NCBI RefSeq assembly: GCF_050571805.1
Contig: NZ_CP192219.1
Length of the DNA: 64,000 nt
DNA from: Halodesulfovibrio aestuarii
Lineage (GTDB): Bacteria > Desulfobacterota > Desulfovibrionia > Desulfovibrionales > Desulfovibrionaceae
Reading direction: 5' to 3' (one strand)
In this document: positions 35,488 through 43,328 of the stretch, piece after piece
Numbering within the stretch: the stretch's first letter is position 1
Layout of the letters: each line of letters begins with the position of its first letter
The notes under the pieces: generated by a model
Databases searched by the model: none
The model's input: the letters and a program-made list of their open reading frames with translations, nothing else
What the model was told of the DNA's origin: nothing
Made by a program: the position numbers and the translations under genes

Positions 35488-36372
35488 TTAGATAACTTTA
35501 TTCAGCGCGTATTCAATAATACCTTCTGCGCCTTCAGCTTTCAGGCGCGGGATCAGGTCACGAACGAGACCTTGATCTACAACAATCTCAACGGAGTGCC
35601 ATGTTGTATCTGTGAGCTCTGCAATGGTCGGGGAGTTCAAACAAGGAATTTCGTTGAGAATCTCCGGTAATTTGTTGCTCGGTACGTTCATTTTTAGACC
35701 AACAAGGGATTCTGCACGCAGCGCTCCCTGAAGGAGAAGGTCAATTTGTTCGATCTTACGGCGTTTTTCAGGGTCAGCCCATGCAGCTTCGCTGGTTACA
35801 AGCTGGGTGTTGGTAACAAGAACCTCTGCAATAATACGCAGGCCGTGAGCGCGGATAGTCGTACCAGTCTCGGTTACTTCAACAATTGCATCAGCAAGTC
35901 CTTCAACGACCTTTGCTTCAGTCGCACCCCATGAGTACTGCACATCAACGTCGATACCAGCGTCTTTAAAGTATTTCTGCGTTACGCCAAGCAACTCGGT
36001 AGCTATGCGTTTACCTGCGAGATCCTCCGGTCGTTTGTACGGGGAATCACCGGCAACAGCCAGCACCCAGCGGGCAGGGCGGTTGGAAACTTTGGAGTAG
36101 ATAAGGTCTGATACAACTTTTACATCAGCACCGGTTTCAAGCAGCCAGTCTTTACCGGTAAGGCCGACATCAAGGATACCGTCTTCAATGTATGAAGGGA
36201 TTTCCTGTACACGGCAGAGGCGCGCGGTGATTTCCGGATCGTTGATTTCCGGAAAGTAGTTTCTGTGGTGCTGGTGAATTTTCCAACCTGAACGCTCAAA
36301 AAGGCTGAGGGTTGGTTTTTCAAGAGAGCCTTTAGGCAGACCAAGTTTGATAATCGGATTGGTAGAAGACAT
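35488..36372 (-). CDS. hisG: ATP phosphoribosyltransferase HisG (long form)
   Basis: A 294-residue HisG, which condenses ATP and PRPP in the first step of histidine synthesis. The catalytic domain starts LGLPKGSLEKPTLSLF; the PRPP-binding stretch is EVTETGTTIRAHGLRII. The extra C-terminal ~75 residues (AELTDTTWHSVEIVVDQ onward) are the ACT-like regulatory domain of long-form, histidine-inhibited enzymes, so HisZ is not needed. The ATG overlaps the hisI stop by one base (TAATG). Confidence 0.95.
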   Translation of the reverse strand: MSSTNPIIKLGLPKGSLEKPTLSLFERSGWKIHQHHRNYFPEINDPEITARLCRVQEIPSYIEDGILDVGLTGKDWLLETGADVKVVSDLIYSKVSNRPARWVLAVAGDSPYKRPEDLAGKRIATELLGVTQKYFKDAGIDVDVQYSWGATEAKVVEGLADAIVEVTETGTTIRAHGLRIIAEVLVTNTQLVTSEAAWADPEKRRKIEQIDLLLQGALRAESLVGLKMNVPSNKLPEILNEIPCLNSPTIAELTDTTWHSVEIVVDQGLVRDLIPRLKAEGAEGIIEYALNKVI

Positions 36373-36755
36373 TATGAGTAGACCTCCTTAGGGTCGAAAA
36401 CTAACGGCGAACAGATTGTAATGTCGCCTTCTTTGTTGCGTTCACGATAAAAACAGCTTTTATACCCTTTATGGCAGGCCGCGCCGCCTTTTTGCTCTAC
36501 GATCAGCAGAATAGTATCGCTGTCGCAGTCAAGGCGCACGGCCTTGATATGCTGGGTATGTCCTGACGTTTTGCCTTTATGCCAAAGCGCACTGCGGCTT
36601 CGGCTAAAGTAATGGGCTTCGCCCGTCTCAAGAGTCTTGTTCCAAGCTTCTTCGTTCATATAGGCCATCATGAGCACTTCGCCAGTCGCTGCGTCTTGAG
36701 CGATAGCGGGAACAAGACCACCTGTTTTCGCAAAGTCAGGGGTAAAGTCTGTCAT
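36372..36755 (-). CDS. hisI: Phosphoribosyl-AMP cyclohydrolase HisI
   Basis: A 127-residue HisI acting at the third step of histidine synthesis. The family motifs EVLMMAYMNEEAWNKTLETGEAHYFSRSR, LWHKGKTSGHTQHI, the metal-binding DCDSD and the GGAACHKGYKSCFYR cysteine motif are present. No HisE domain is fused. It is coupled to hisG; no other his genes are nearby, in keeping with a scattered pathway. Confidence 0.95.
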   Translation of the reverse strand: MTDFTPDFAKTGGLVPAIAQDAATGEVLMMAYMNEEAWNKTLETGEAHYFSRSRSALWHKGKTSGHTQHIKAVRLDCDSDTILLIVEQKGGAACHKGYKSCFYRERNKEGDITICSPLVFDPKEVYS

Positions 36756-36910
36756 TTAAATCCCTTTGGTAGTCTTTGTTATAATGTTTCGGGAAAGATT
36801 TCCAAATTTGTAAACTGTATGCCTAACTAATAATTTAATGAGTTGCAACACTCTAAAGGCACAAAACATGCGGCCTGTGGCGCTTTTTGTATATTTTGAG
36901 CCTTCGACGT

Positions 36911-36995
36911 TTTTTTGTTGCCTTCGGCGACTATCCGAGGGGCAGGATCCGCCTTGCATCCGCAAGGGGGCTGCTTTTTGTTGTCCCCATTTCAT
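36911..36995 (-). repeat. Intergenic GC-rich hairpin element (degenerate copy)
   Basis: Between hisI and the TrmO-aldolase gene, the minus strand reads CAGCCCCCTTGCGGATGCAAGG, continues through CCTGCCCCTCGG and ends GCCGAAGGCAACAAAAAAA. The core CCTTGC / GCAAGG hairpin and the GCC(T/G)-CCGG/AAGG edge resemble the elements at 38103-38140 and 41450-41530. It may be a member of a dispersed terminator-like family. The rest of 36756-37014 holds no gene. Confidence 0.4.
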
Positions 36996-37014
36996 TAAAG
37001 CTTTAATTAAGATG

Positions 37015-37998
37015 CTAACGAACTACATCTACGTGGATAGAGGCCAGATGCTCCAGTTCTTCGCTAAGAGAAAGTGCGTGCCCTAAGGTGTCTGCCCAAC
37101 ATACGAGTCCGTGTTTTTCCATGTACACAGCATCGTGCGTTATGGCGGCTTTTCCTGTTGCCTGTGCAAGTTCCACAGTACCCGGTGCAAAAGCAGGAGC
37201 AGTAGTCATACGGGAGCCTATTAAATCTGTTTCAAAAATTGGGAGCTTCAGCATCTTAGCTGGTTCTACAAGTACACCAAGGGCAAGAATCTTTGGTGGA
37301 TGAGTGTGTAGAATAGCATGTGCGTTAGGCTGGTTTCGATAAATTTCCAAATGCATTTCGCCCTCAGAAGAGGGTTTGCTTCCAGCTAAGATTTTGCCAC
37401 TGGCAATATCGACCAGCACAAAATCTTTTGGTTCAAGGCATCCTTTTGCAGAGCCTGTTGCTGTCATAAGACAAGCGTCACCCAGACGGACAGATGCATT
37501 GCCGTTGAATCCTGAAAAAAGTCGTCGACTCCATGCACTGCGGCATACCTGTGTGATTTCGTCTATATCCTGATGACGAATATCCACCGGAGTAATTAGA
37601 TTAGCGGGGGTAGGTGTCTTTTTGATGTCAATAAGTGGAGTTTTATCTAACGCCTCAAGTGGTTCCACACGGACTTTGTTCTCTGTAATTTCAAGAATGG
37701 TTACAGTATGAACACCAATCGGGTTTGGACGGGCTGGAGAACGGGTAGAAAAAACACCACGTTCCGGACGGGACCGATCTCCACGGGGATGAACCTTCAT
37801 CGTCGTCCTATCCGCTTTATGAAACCATGTGAGCAGATCAATACTTTGTCCAACAGTTAGTCCGGCTAAGGCATTAACAAACTCCGGAGCAACTTCGACC
37901 CATGCTTCTTTACCGCCTTCGTTGCCTTGTTTCGGGCATTTTTCCAGATCATCAAATTGAGTTCGAACTCTACCGATAAATTGAACTTCTGCTGTCAT
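37015..37998 (-). CDS. TrmO-like tRNA methyltransferase domain fused to class II aldolase domain
   Basis: A 327-residue fusion. Residues ~1-135 match TrmO/TsaA (UPF0066), the SAM-dependent enzyme that N6-methylates t6A37 in tRNA: FIGRVRT at the start, VFSTRSPARPNPIG (82-95) and PLIDIKKTPT, where the usual DIKPY is altered. Residues ~143-327 are a class II aldolase/adducin domain: GNASVRL, Glu212 in SSEGEMH, zinc ligands HTH (231, 233) and His296 in EKHGLVCW. Class II aldolases cleave sugar phosphates such as fuculose-1-phosphate or deoxypentulose phosphates. AGGAATG precedes the ATG. Why these are joined is not obvious. Confidence 0.88.
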   Translation of the reverse strand: MTAEVQFIGRVRTQFDDLEKCPKQGNEGGKEAWVEVAPEFVNALAGLTVGQSIDLLTWFHKADRTTMKVHPRGDRSRPERGVFSTRSPARPNPIGVHTVTILEITENKVRVEPLEALDKTPLIDIKKTPTPANLITPVDIRHQDIDEITQVCRSAWSRRLFSGFNGNASVRLGDACLMTATGSAKGCLEPKDFVLVDIASGKILAGSKPSSEGEMHLEIYRNQPNAHAILHTHPPKILALGVLVEPAKMLKLPIFETDLIGSRMTTAPAFAPGTVELAQATGKAAITHDAVYMEKHGLVCWADTLGHALSLSEELEHLASIHVDVVR

Positions 37999-38102
37999 GG
38001 TACATTCCTATTAGCCGAAAGAAGTATGTCATGGGGTGATAGTAATGTCCGTGTAGTCTGAACACATGACATTGGTTACGGGCGATACTTTTCCGCTAAG
38101 CT

Positions 38103-38140
38103 GGTGGGGGGAGAGGAGCAAATCCCTTCCCCCCGAAGGT
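38103..38140. repeat. GC-rich imperfect hairpin between thiL and the fusion gene
   Basis: GGGGGGA (38106-38112) pairs with TCCCCCC (38128-38134) around a partly paired purine-rich loop, with a GAAGG edge and an A run on the right. It resembles the elements near 36911 and 41450. Confidence 0.4.
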
Positions 38141-38193
38141 AAAAAAAATCAAAAGAAAAAGAGTCGCAGCTCCATCGGAAGCATAGCTTTTAG

Positions 38194-39198
38194 CTATGCA
38201 AAATGGTCAAATCCATGTTCTGTAACTGGTTGCCCATTCATGATAATTTTCCCATTGTTGGTAACGATGCCGAGTTTCTGTATTTGAGGAAGTTTTACAC
38301 TTAGTTCCGCAAAGATGGAAGCAGGGCAGGTCCCAAGAAGCGCATAATCCTCACCGCCTTTGAAGGCTTCGAGTACAGGGTCGAGATTCTTTTCCAACGC
38401 GTAGGATAGTTGCTCAGCGTGCAGCATATCTGTTGTAATATTGATGCTTGCGCCTTTTGCGGACGGTTTATCTGCCGATGCTGTGGTTTTTTCACCGAGC
38501 AACCGCGGAAGATCACGTGCAAGTCCGTCGGATAAATCCATGAGTGTTATGCCGCTATACGCGGAAAGAAGTTGCCCGGCTTCAAGCTGCGGTACAGGGC
38601 GCAGATGTGCGCCGGTTGCTGCAGGGTACTCATCCACAGCGTTACGACCAATGCTTTCGAGCGCGTAAAGTCCAGTGCGTGCAAGTCCAAGTGTCCCTAC
38701 AAGGAAAATGATGTCCCCTTCGGAACAGCCAGTGCGGCTGAGGAAAACTGGTGTTCCGCCTGCGGTACGGGTTGGTGCTCCCCATATGGTTACTGATGTA
38801 CCTAAAATGGGCGACTTGGAAAGATCACCACCCGCAAGCGGTACATTGTATTTTTGTGCAAGGCTTGCCATTCCGCCGAAGAAGTCATCCCAGTAAGCCG
38901 GATTCCGTCCTTCCGGAATCATAAGGTCGAGCGAGAATCCGAGCGGCGTTGCACCAGATGCTGCAATGTCACTAAGGCTGACAGCGAGAGCTTTGTAGCC
39001 GATGTCCTCGGGGGAAAAGTATTGTTCGCGAAAATGGATATCTTCGAGAAACAGATCTGATGATAAGCAGATGCGTTCCGGACATGCGAGAACCGCGCAG
39101 TCGTCACCGCGCCCGATGATGAGGTGGGCGTGGCTGTTTGGAAAATGTCGGTCAATACAATCTAAGAAAGCAACTTCGGAAGATAATTTATGCGTCAT
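38194..39198 (-). CDS. thiL: Thiamine-monophosphate kinase ThiL
   Basis: A 334-residue ThiL, which phosphorylates thiamine monophosphate to the active diphosphate cofactor. The N-terminal IIGRGDDCAVL supplies the metal-binding aspartates, SSDLFLEDIHF and GYKALAVSLSDIAASGATPLG follow, then GGDLSKS, LMDLSDGLARDL and the C-terminal GGEDYALL. These are the PurM-like superfamily motifs in the right order. A small hairpin (GCATAGCT / AGCTATGC) spans the stop codon. The following gene in the same direction is the TrmO-aldolase fusion. Confidence 0.93.
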   Translation of the reverse strand: MTHKLSSEVAFLDCIDRHFPNSHAHLIIGRGDDCAVLACPERICLSSDLFLEDIHFREQYFSPEDIGYKALAVSLSDIAASGATPLGFSLDLMIPEGRNPAYWDDFFGGMASLAQKYNVPLAGGDLSKSPILGTSVTIWGAPTRTAGGTPVFLSRTGCSEGDIIFLVGTLGLARTGLYALESIGRNAVDEYPAATGAHLRPVPQLEAGQLLSAYSGITLMDLSDGLARDLPRLLGEKTTASADKPSAKGASINITTDMLHAEQLSYALEKNLDPVLEAFKGGEDYALLGTCPASIFAELSVKLPQIQKLGIVTNNGKIIMNGQPVTEHGFDHFA

Positions 39199-39284
39199 GG
39201 AATAGCTCCTGAGTGTTGGCGTCTGGCAAAATCTCGCGGTGCCTAAGAATACCGTGTTTGCCAGAGTTCGTCATGGATATTGGG

Positions 39285-41435
39285 TTAGTCTTCCATAACT
39301 AAGTAAGCTTCCATAATGACTTTAAGTCCGAAGCCTGGGAAATTAACACGGTATTTGTCTGGTGGCAGATGCTGGATGATTTTTCCGCGACCGAAAATCT
39401 TGTGTGTGCAGTGACCGAGCTTGCCGCCGCTCACTGAACTGGTAGCCGCCCCGCTTGTTGATGGAGCCGACGTCTTTGCACCGTTCTTTTGTGGGGTGCG
39501 GTGAGGCGGAGTGCTTGTGGGGCGCGCTGTCTGTGTAACTGTGCCTGAGTAGTTTTCGCGCCATTCTTCGTAAAGAGAACCCGGGATATCGCGTACAAAC
39601 GGGCTTGGGATTGCCGGTTCGTTACCGCCTGTTCCGCGTGCATAGAGTGATGAAGGAACAAAGAGTCCTAGGTACTTACGCGCACGGGTACATGCAACGT
39701 ACATAAGGCGTCGCTCTTCTTCGAATTCATCTGCCTTTTGAACTGCATGGCGTGACGGGAAGCGGTCTTCCACTAAGTCTATGATGAGTACTGCATCCCA
39801 TTCCAACCCTTTTGCAGAGTGGATTGTGGAAAGAGTTATGAGATCCTGTTCCTCTTCTTCCTGTCTCTGGGTCGGGTCTTCTAATGAAAGGTCAGATAAG
39901 AATAGTTCGATGTCAGAATAGCCTGACGCAATCTGTACAAGTTGCTCAAGACCGTGTTCTCGACGCGGGTAGTCGTCGGGGTAGATGGTTTTGAGTTTTG
40001 GCTTGTAATGCGCAAGAACTTCTTCAAGTAATTCCACTGGCTCAAGGCGCTGACGGCGTAATGAGTCAATAAGATCAAGGTCTTCTCGTAACTCAGGGTA
40101 ACGCACCAGCGCTTTTTTCAGCTTGTTCGGATCTTCTGCCTGTGTGGCTTCGTAAATGCGAATAGAAGTTTTTGGGCCTACACCTTTAATGTTGGCGGTG
40201 AGGCGGTGGAATGCCGGCAAGTCGAGCGGGTTCATGAGCAGACGTACGTAGCTCATAACGTCTTTAACATGCGCAGCGTCTGAGTATTTCAGCCCACCGT
40301 ATTTACGGAATTTCAAGCCCAGTTTGTTAAGCTGCATTTCTACATGGTAGGACTGGTAGCCTGCACGGAACAGAACTGCAATTTCTTTGTTCTTGTATTT
40401 TTTGCGTAGCTTACCGATTTTATCTACGACCATTTTTGCCTGTGTCAGGTCAGAGAGAGGAATGAGTACTTCCGGCTTTCTTCCGTCTTTCTTGTTGGAA
40501 AACAGGTTTTTTTGAAACGCCTGCGGCGCTTCTGCAAGAATGGAGTTGGTTAAGTCGAGAATAGGCTGGATGGAACGATAGTTTTCTTCCAGTTTAACCA
40601 TTTTGCAACCTGCGAACAGCTTAGGAAAATCAAGAATGTTCTGCACGTTCGCGCCACGGAATGCGTAAATGGACTGTGCATCGTCGCCTACAGCCATAAC
40701 ATTGCCATGACCACCAGCGAGAAGGCGGACGATACGAGCCTGAACGAGGTTGGTATCCTGATATTCGTCCACCATAATGTACTTGAAGCGCTGCTGATAG
40801 TATTCGCGTACTTCTTTGTTCACAGTGAGAAGTTGTTCAAGTTTAAAGAGCAGGTCATCATAATCAAGCAGACCGTGTTGCGCTTTGTACTGTTCATATT
40901 CTGAACCGATGTTGGCAATGTCATCGCGGTATGCGGCAAGGTGGAATGCTTCACGGCGAAGTATGTCATGCAGATCCATTTCTTTGTTACGGCTTTTGGA
41001 GAGCATTCCCATAACAGTCTGGATCTTAGGAAATGACTTGTCTCCCTTGCCGATAGCAAGCGTGTCCTTGCAGTACTTGAGTGCACCGTTAGCATCCGCA
41101 GAGTCCATAATGGAAAGAGAGCCTTCGTACTCTGCCGGAGGATTCTGGCGTAGAACTGAATAGGCAAATGCGTGGAATGTTCCGCCGGTAATGTTGCCGA
41201 CAGATTGTCCGAGCAGTTCGGCGGCACGTTGGAGCATTTCCTGCGAGGCTTTGCGGGTAAATGTGAGTAACAGGATCTCGTGCGGCGAGACGCCTTGTTC
41301 AATCATATTTGCAAGACGGTATACAAGCGTACGGGTTTTGCCGGAACCGGCACCCGCAATAACAAGCATAGGGCCTTCAAGAGTCGTTGCCGCATCGTAC
41401 TGGGCAGGGTTCAATTCATTTTTGTAGTCGATCAT
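39285..41435 (-). CDS. UvrD/PcrA/Rep-type superfamily 1 DNA helicase
   Basis: A 716-residue ATP-dependent 3'-5' helicase. Motifs: Q motif LNPAQYDAATTLEGPMLVIAGAGSGKT (Walker A ~28-34), LLLTFTRKASQEM, MVDEYQDTN, GDDAQSIYAFRGA, LEENYRS, TIHSAKGLEWDAV, and VACTRARKYLGL. The C-terminal ~90 residues are Ser/Thr/Pro-rich and end in a small UvrD C-terminal fold (LGHCTHKIFGRGKIIQ, KYRVNFPGFGLKVI) known from PcrA, where it contacts RNA polymerase. The ATG at 41435 gives the family N-terminus; the frame continues to 41672 through a 48-bp palindrome but those residues are not family-like. Confidence 0.92.
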   Translation of the reverse strand: MIDYKNELNPAQYDAATTLEGPMLVIAGAGSGKTRTLVYRLANMIEQGVSPHEILLLTFTRKASQEMLQRAAELLGQSVGNITGGTFHAFAYSVLRQNPPAEYEGSLSIMDSADANGALKYCKDTLAIGKGDKSFPKIQTVMGMLSKSRNKEMDLHDILRREAFHLAAYRDDIANIGSEYEQYKAQHGLLDYDDLLFKLEQLLTVNKEVREYYQQRFKYIMVDEYQDTNLVQARIVRLLAGGHGNVMAVGDDAQSIYAFRGANVQNILDFPKLFAGCKMVKLEENYRSIQPILDLTNSILAEAPQAFQKNLFSNKKDGRKPEVLIPLSDLTQAKMVVDKIGKLRKKYKNKEIAVLFRAGYQSYHVEMQLNKLGLKFRKYGGLKYSDAAHVKDVMSYVRLLMNPLDLPAFHRLTANIKGVGPKTSIRIYEATQAEDPNKLKKALVRYPELREDLDLIDSLRRQRLEPVELLEEVLAHYKPKLKTIYPDDYPRREHGLEQLVQIASGYSDIELFLSDLSLEDPTQRQEEEEQDLITLSTIHSAKGLEWDAVLIIDLVEDRFPSRHAVQKADEFEEERRLMYVACTRARKYLGLFVPSSLYARGTGGNEPAIPSPFVRDIPGSLYEEWRENYSGTVTQTARPTSTPPHRTPQKNGAKTSAPSTSGAATSSVSGGKLGHCTHKIFGRGKIIQHLPPDKYRVNFPGFGLKVIMEAYLVMED

Positions 41436-41462
41436 GGTGTTATCTTGGTTTGCCTCCGGCGG

Positions 41463-41510
41463 GCAGAGGGGGAACCCCGTTTTTTCGAAAAAACGGGGTT
41501 CCCCCTCTGC
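41463..41510. repeat. Perfect 48-bp palindrome (24-bp arms, no loop)
   Basis: The left arm starts GCAGAGGGGGAACCCCG and runs through six T and a C; the right arm is its exact reverse complement. The centre is TTTTTTCGAAAAAA. It lies 28 bases upstream of the helicase ATG, flanked by CCTCCGGCGG on one side and ACTCCCCCTCC on the other, and is followed on both strands by short T-rich tracts. It could terminate readthrough from the gene at 41711-43024 or be one copy of a dispersed intergenic repeat. Nothing else is seen in 41511-41710. Confidence 0.9.
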
Positions 41511-41710
41511 ACTCCCCCTCCTGAAAAAATAGTTAGGGGATGGAGGACGTATATATTGCGAGTTAACCAAAAGGTAGTAGTGTATAAGCCGCGAGGCTAC
41601 AGATAACGACAGTGAACAGGTTCTTTGGCCGACGGAGGCAAGCTCTGCAGGTTCGCAGACGGTATCCTGCAAATAAGCATCGCCGGAGACAAAAGAAGTA
41701 CCACCGGTTA

Positions 41711-43024
41711 TTACCTTTCAGTAACGTGAAAATGTTGTAAAATTTCAGTGCCTACATCCCGCACGCGTTGTGGCTGTGCGTTTTGGCTATCATAAAAAAA
41801 GGTGTCCTGCACCGTGTGTGTTCCGGTACGTCCAAAAAATCCGAACGCTTCGCGTCGGTTAAATTTTGCCTTGAGATCAAATCCGGCGACGGGTTCGCAG
41901 ACGAGATTCGGCGCAAATTGCGTCATTTCTCCGGTATAAAGTTCCCGCCCTTTATGGATTTTTTTGAACACAGGCTGACCGTTGAACGTTACGGCCATAA
42001 GACGTTCTATGATGTGTTGTTCTAGCGAAAGAACATCTGTATCAGCAACGCAGCCGCGCCCAAAGCGACTGGTAGCGTGGATGTAAATACGCCCCGGGTC
42101 AAGTGCAAATGCTTTGCAGTTCGTAGATATCTGTTGCGAATCAAGCTCGCTGCATGCCTCTGGTGGCAGATGCGTTTTGAACAGCTCCATTTGGCGTAGT
42201 AATGCGTTTACGTCAACTTCTGTAATGAGCCGTGTAAAGCCATGGTCTGCCAAGGAGATAAGTCGCTTCGGCTCTGGCAGTGCATCGAAGGCATCGAGAA
42301 ATTCTCCTATTAGAACATCCCATTCTTCCAGCAGGTTCAGACATTCTTTGTGCCACGGGTGGTCTGTTTCTTCTACTGCATCATAGAGAAAATGGAAGAG
42401 ACGGTCTGTTTCAGTGAGTACAAATATGAATAAATCCCACGCGCCGTCTTTCCATAAGAGCGAAAAAGCTCGTTTTCTTGCTGCCAGTGTTTTACGCAGC
42501 TGGTCGAGCAGAAAAGCCGGATCAGTAGAGCCCGTGGTGGTATCTGCTTCGAGCAGGTAATCCGCGCCGAGCATGTTAAGGAGAAATTTTGGGTAGACGG
42601 CTTGCGACAGTTCTTCCGCAACAAATCCAGAAATAAGCATCCCGTTGATAGGGCGGGCTGGGTATGTGTTCGGTAAATTGATGCTGCGTGAACGGATATC
42701 GTGTTCGGCAAGTCTGTCAAAGATGGTTGGGTGCTGTGGTTGCTCGAAGTTGCAGAGTCCCATGGAGTAATTGTGGCTATGAATTCGTGTGAAACCGTAT
42801 ACGCCGTGCTCTCCAGGGTCAGCAGCCGTGTAAAAGCTTGTCCAGTTTACGGGCGATAATTCCGGAAGCTCTGCCTGCATTTCTGTAGCGCTTGCCGTGA
42901 GGCGCGCTAAGGAAGGAAAGCGTCCTGTGGCTGCGAGACGTTTGGCCAAAGAAAGAGGAAGGCCGTCTAACCCGAGAACAACGAGTTTGCCGGTAGTGTT
43001 GGTGTTTTTTTCTATCGATGCCAT
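41711..43024 (-). CDS. Alkaline-phosphatase-superfamily phosphodiesterase/phosphatase
   Basis: A 437-residue protein of the type I phosphodiesterase/nucleotide pyrophosphatase branch of the alkaline phosphatase fold. The metal-binding start LVVLGLDGLPLSLA, the probable nucleophile in SPVNWTSFYTAADPGEHGVYGF, the metal site LTETDRLFH and LADHGF near the middle are visible in the right order. There is no signal peptide, so it is probably cytoplasmic, unlike classical alkaline phosphatases. Similar proteins are often annotated as phosphoglyceromutase-like or nucleotide pyrophosphatases; the substrate is unknown. It is followed by the palindrome and the helicase on the same strand. Confidence 0.82.
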   Translation of the reverse strand: MASIEKNTNTTGKLVVLGLDGLPLSLAKRLAATGRFPSLARLTASATEMQAELPELSPVNWTSFYTAADPGEHGVYGFTRIHSHNYSMGLCNFEQPQHPTIFDRLAEHDIRSRSINLPNTYPARPINGMLISGFVAEELSQAVYPKFLLNMLGADYLLEADTTTGSTDPAFLLDQLRKTLAARKRAFSLLWKDGAWDLFIFVLTETDRLFHFLYDAVEETDHPWHKECLNLLEEWDVLIGEFLDAFDALPEPKRLISLADHGFTRLITEVDVNALLRQMELFKTHLPPEACSELDSQQISTNCKAFALDPGRIYIHATSRFGRGCVADTDVLSLEQHIIERLMAVTFNGQPVFKKIHKGRELYTGEMTQFAPNLVCEPVAGFDLKAKFNRREAFGFFGRTGTHTVQDTFFYDSQNAQPQRVRDVGTEILQHFHVTER

Positions 43025-43178
43025 GTGTACGTGTTTATCAGATGCCTATGCACAGGGCTAGAAGATAACGATTATGAAGTAGTATTTGTAGTGGTGATGT
43101 TATGATTTTTTACGAATGCAGTATCAAGTTGTATATTTGCGGTAATGAAAAAAAATTTGATTTATAAAAAATTAAAGA

Positions 43179-43198
43179 AGTGTGCATAATCGCACACT
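43179..43198. promoter_or_regulatory. CRP/FNR-type palindrome upstream of the chemoreceptor
   Basis: AGTGTGC-N6-GCACACT is a perfect inverted repeat containing TGTGC-N6-GCACA, one base per half-site from the CRP consensus. It lies 131 bases before the chemoreceptor ATG in an otherwise AT-rich 300-bp gap. Confidence 0.45.
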
Positions 43199-43328
43199 AA
43201 TATCATACAAATTGTTGATGTAGTACTATTTTGATGTATCGTAAGTTAAAAAATTAATTTTAAAAAATTATTACGCCAATACTTGTGACTAATGTTCCTG
43301 CATATCTTTCATATAACTCGGGGGAAAC

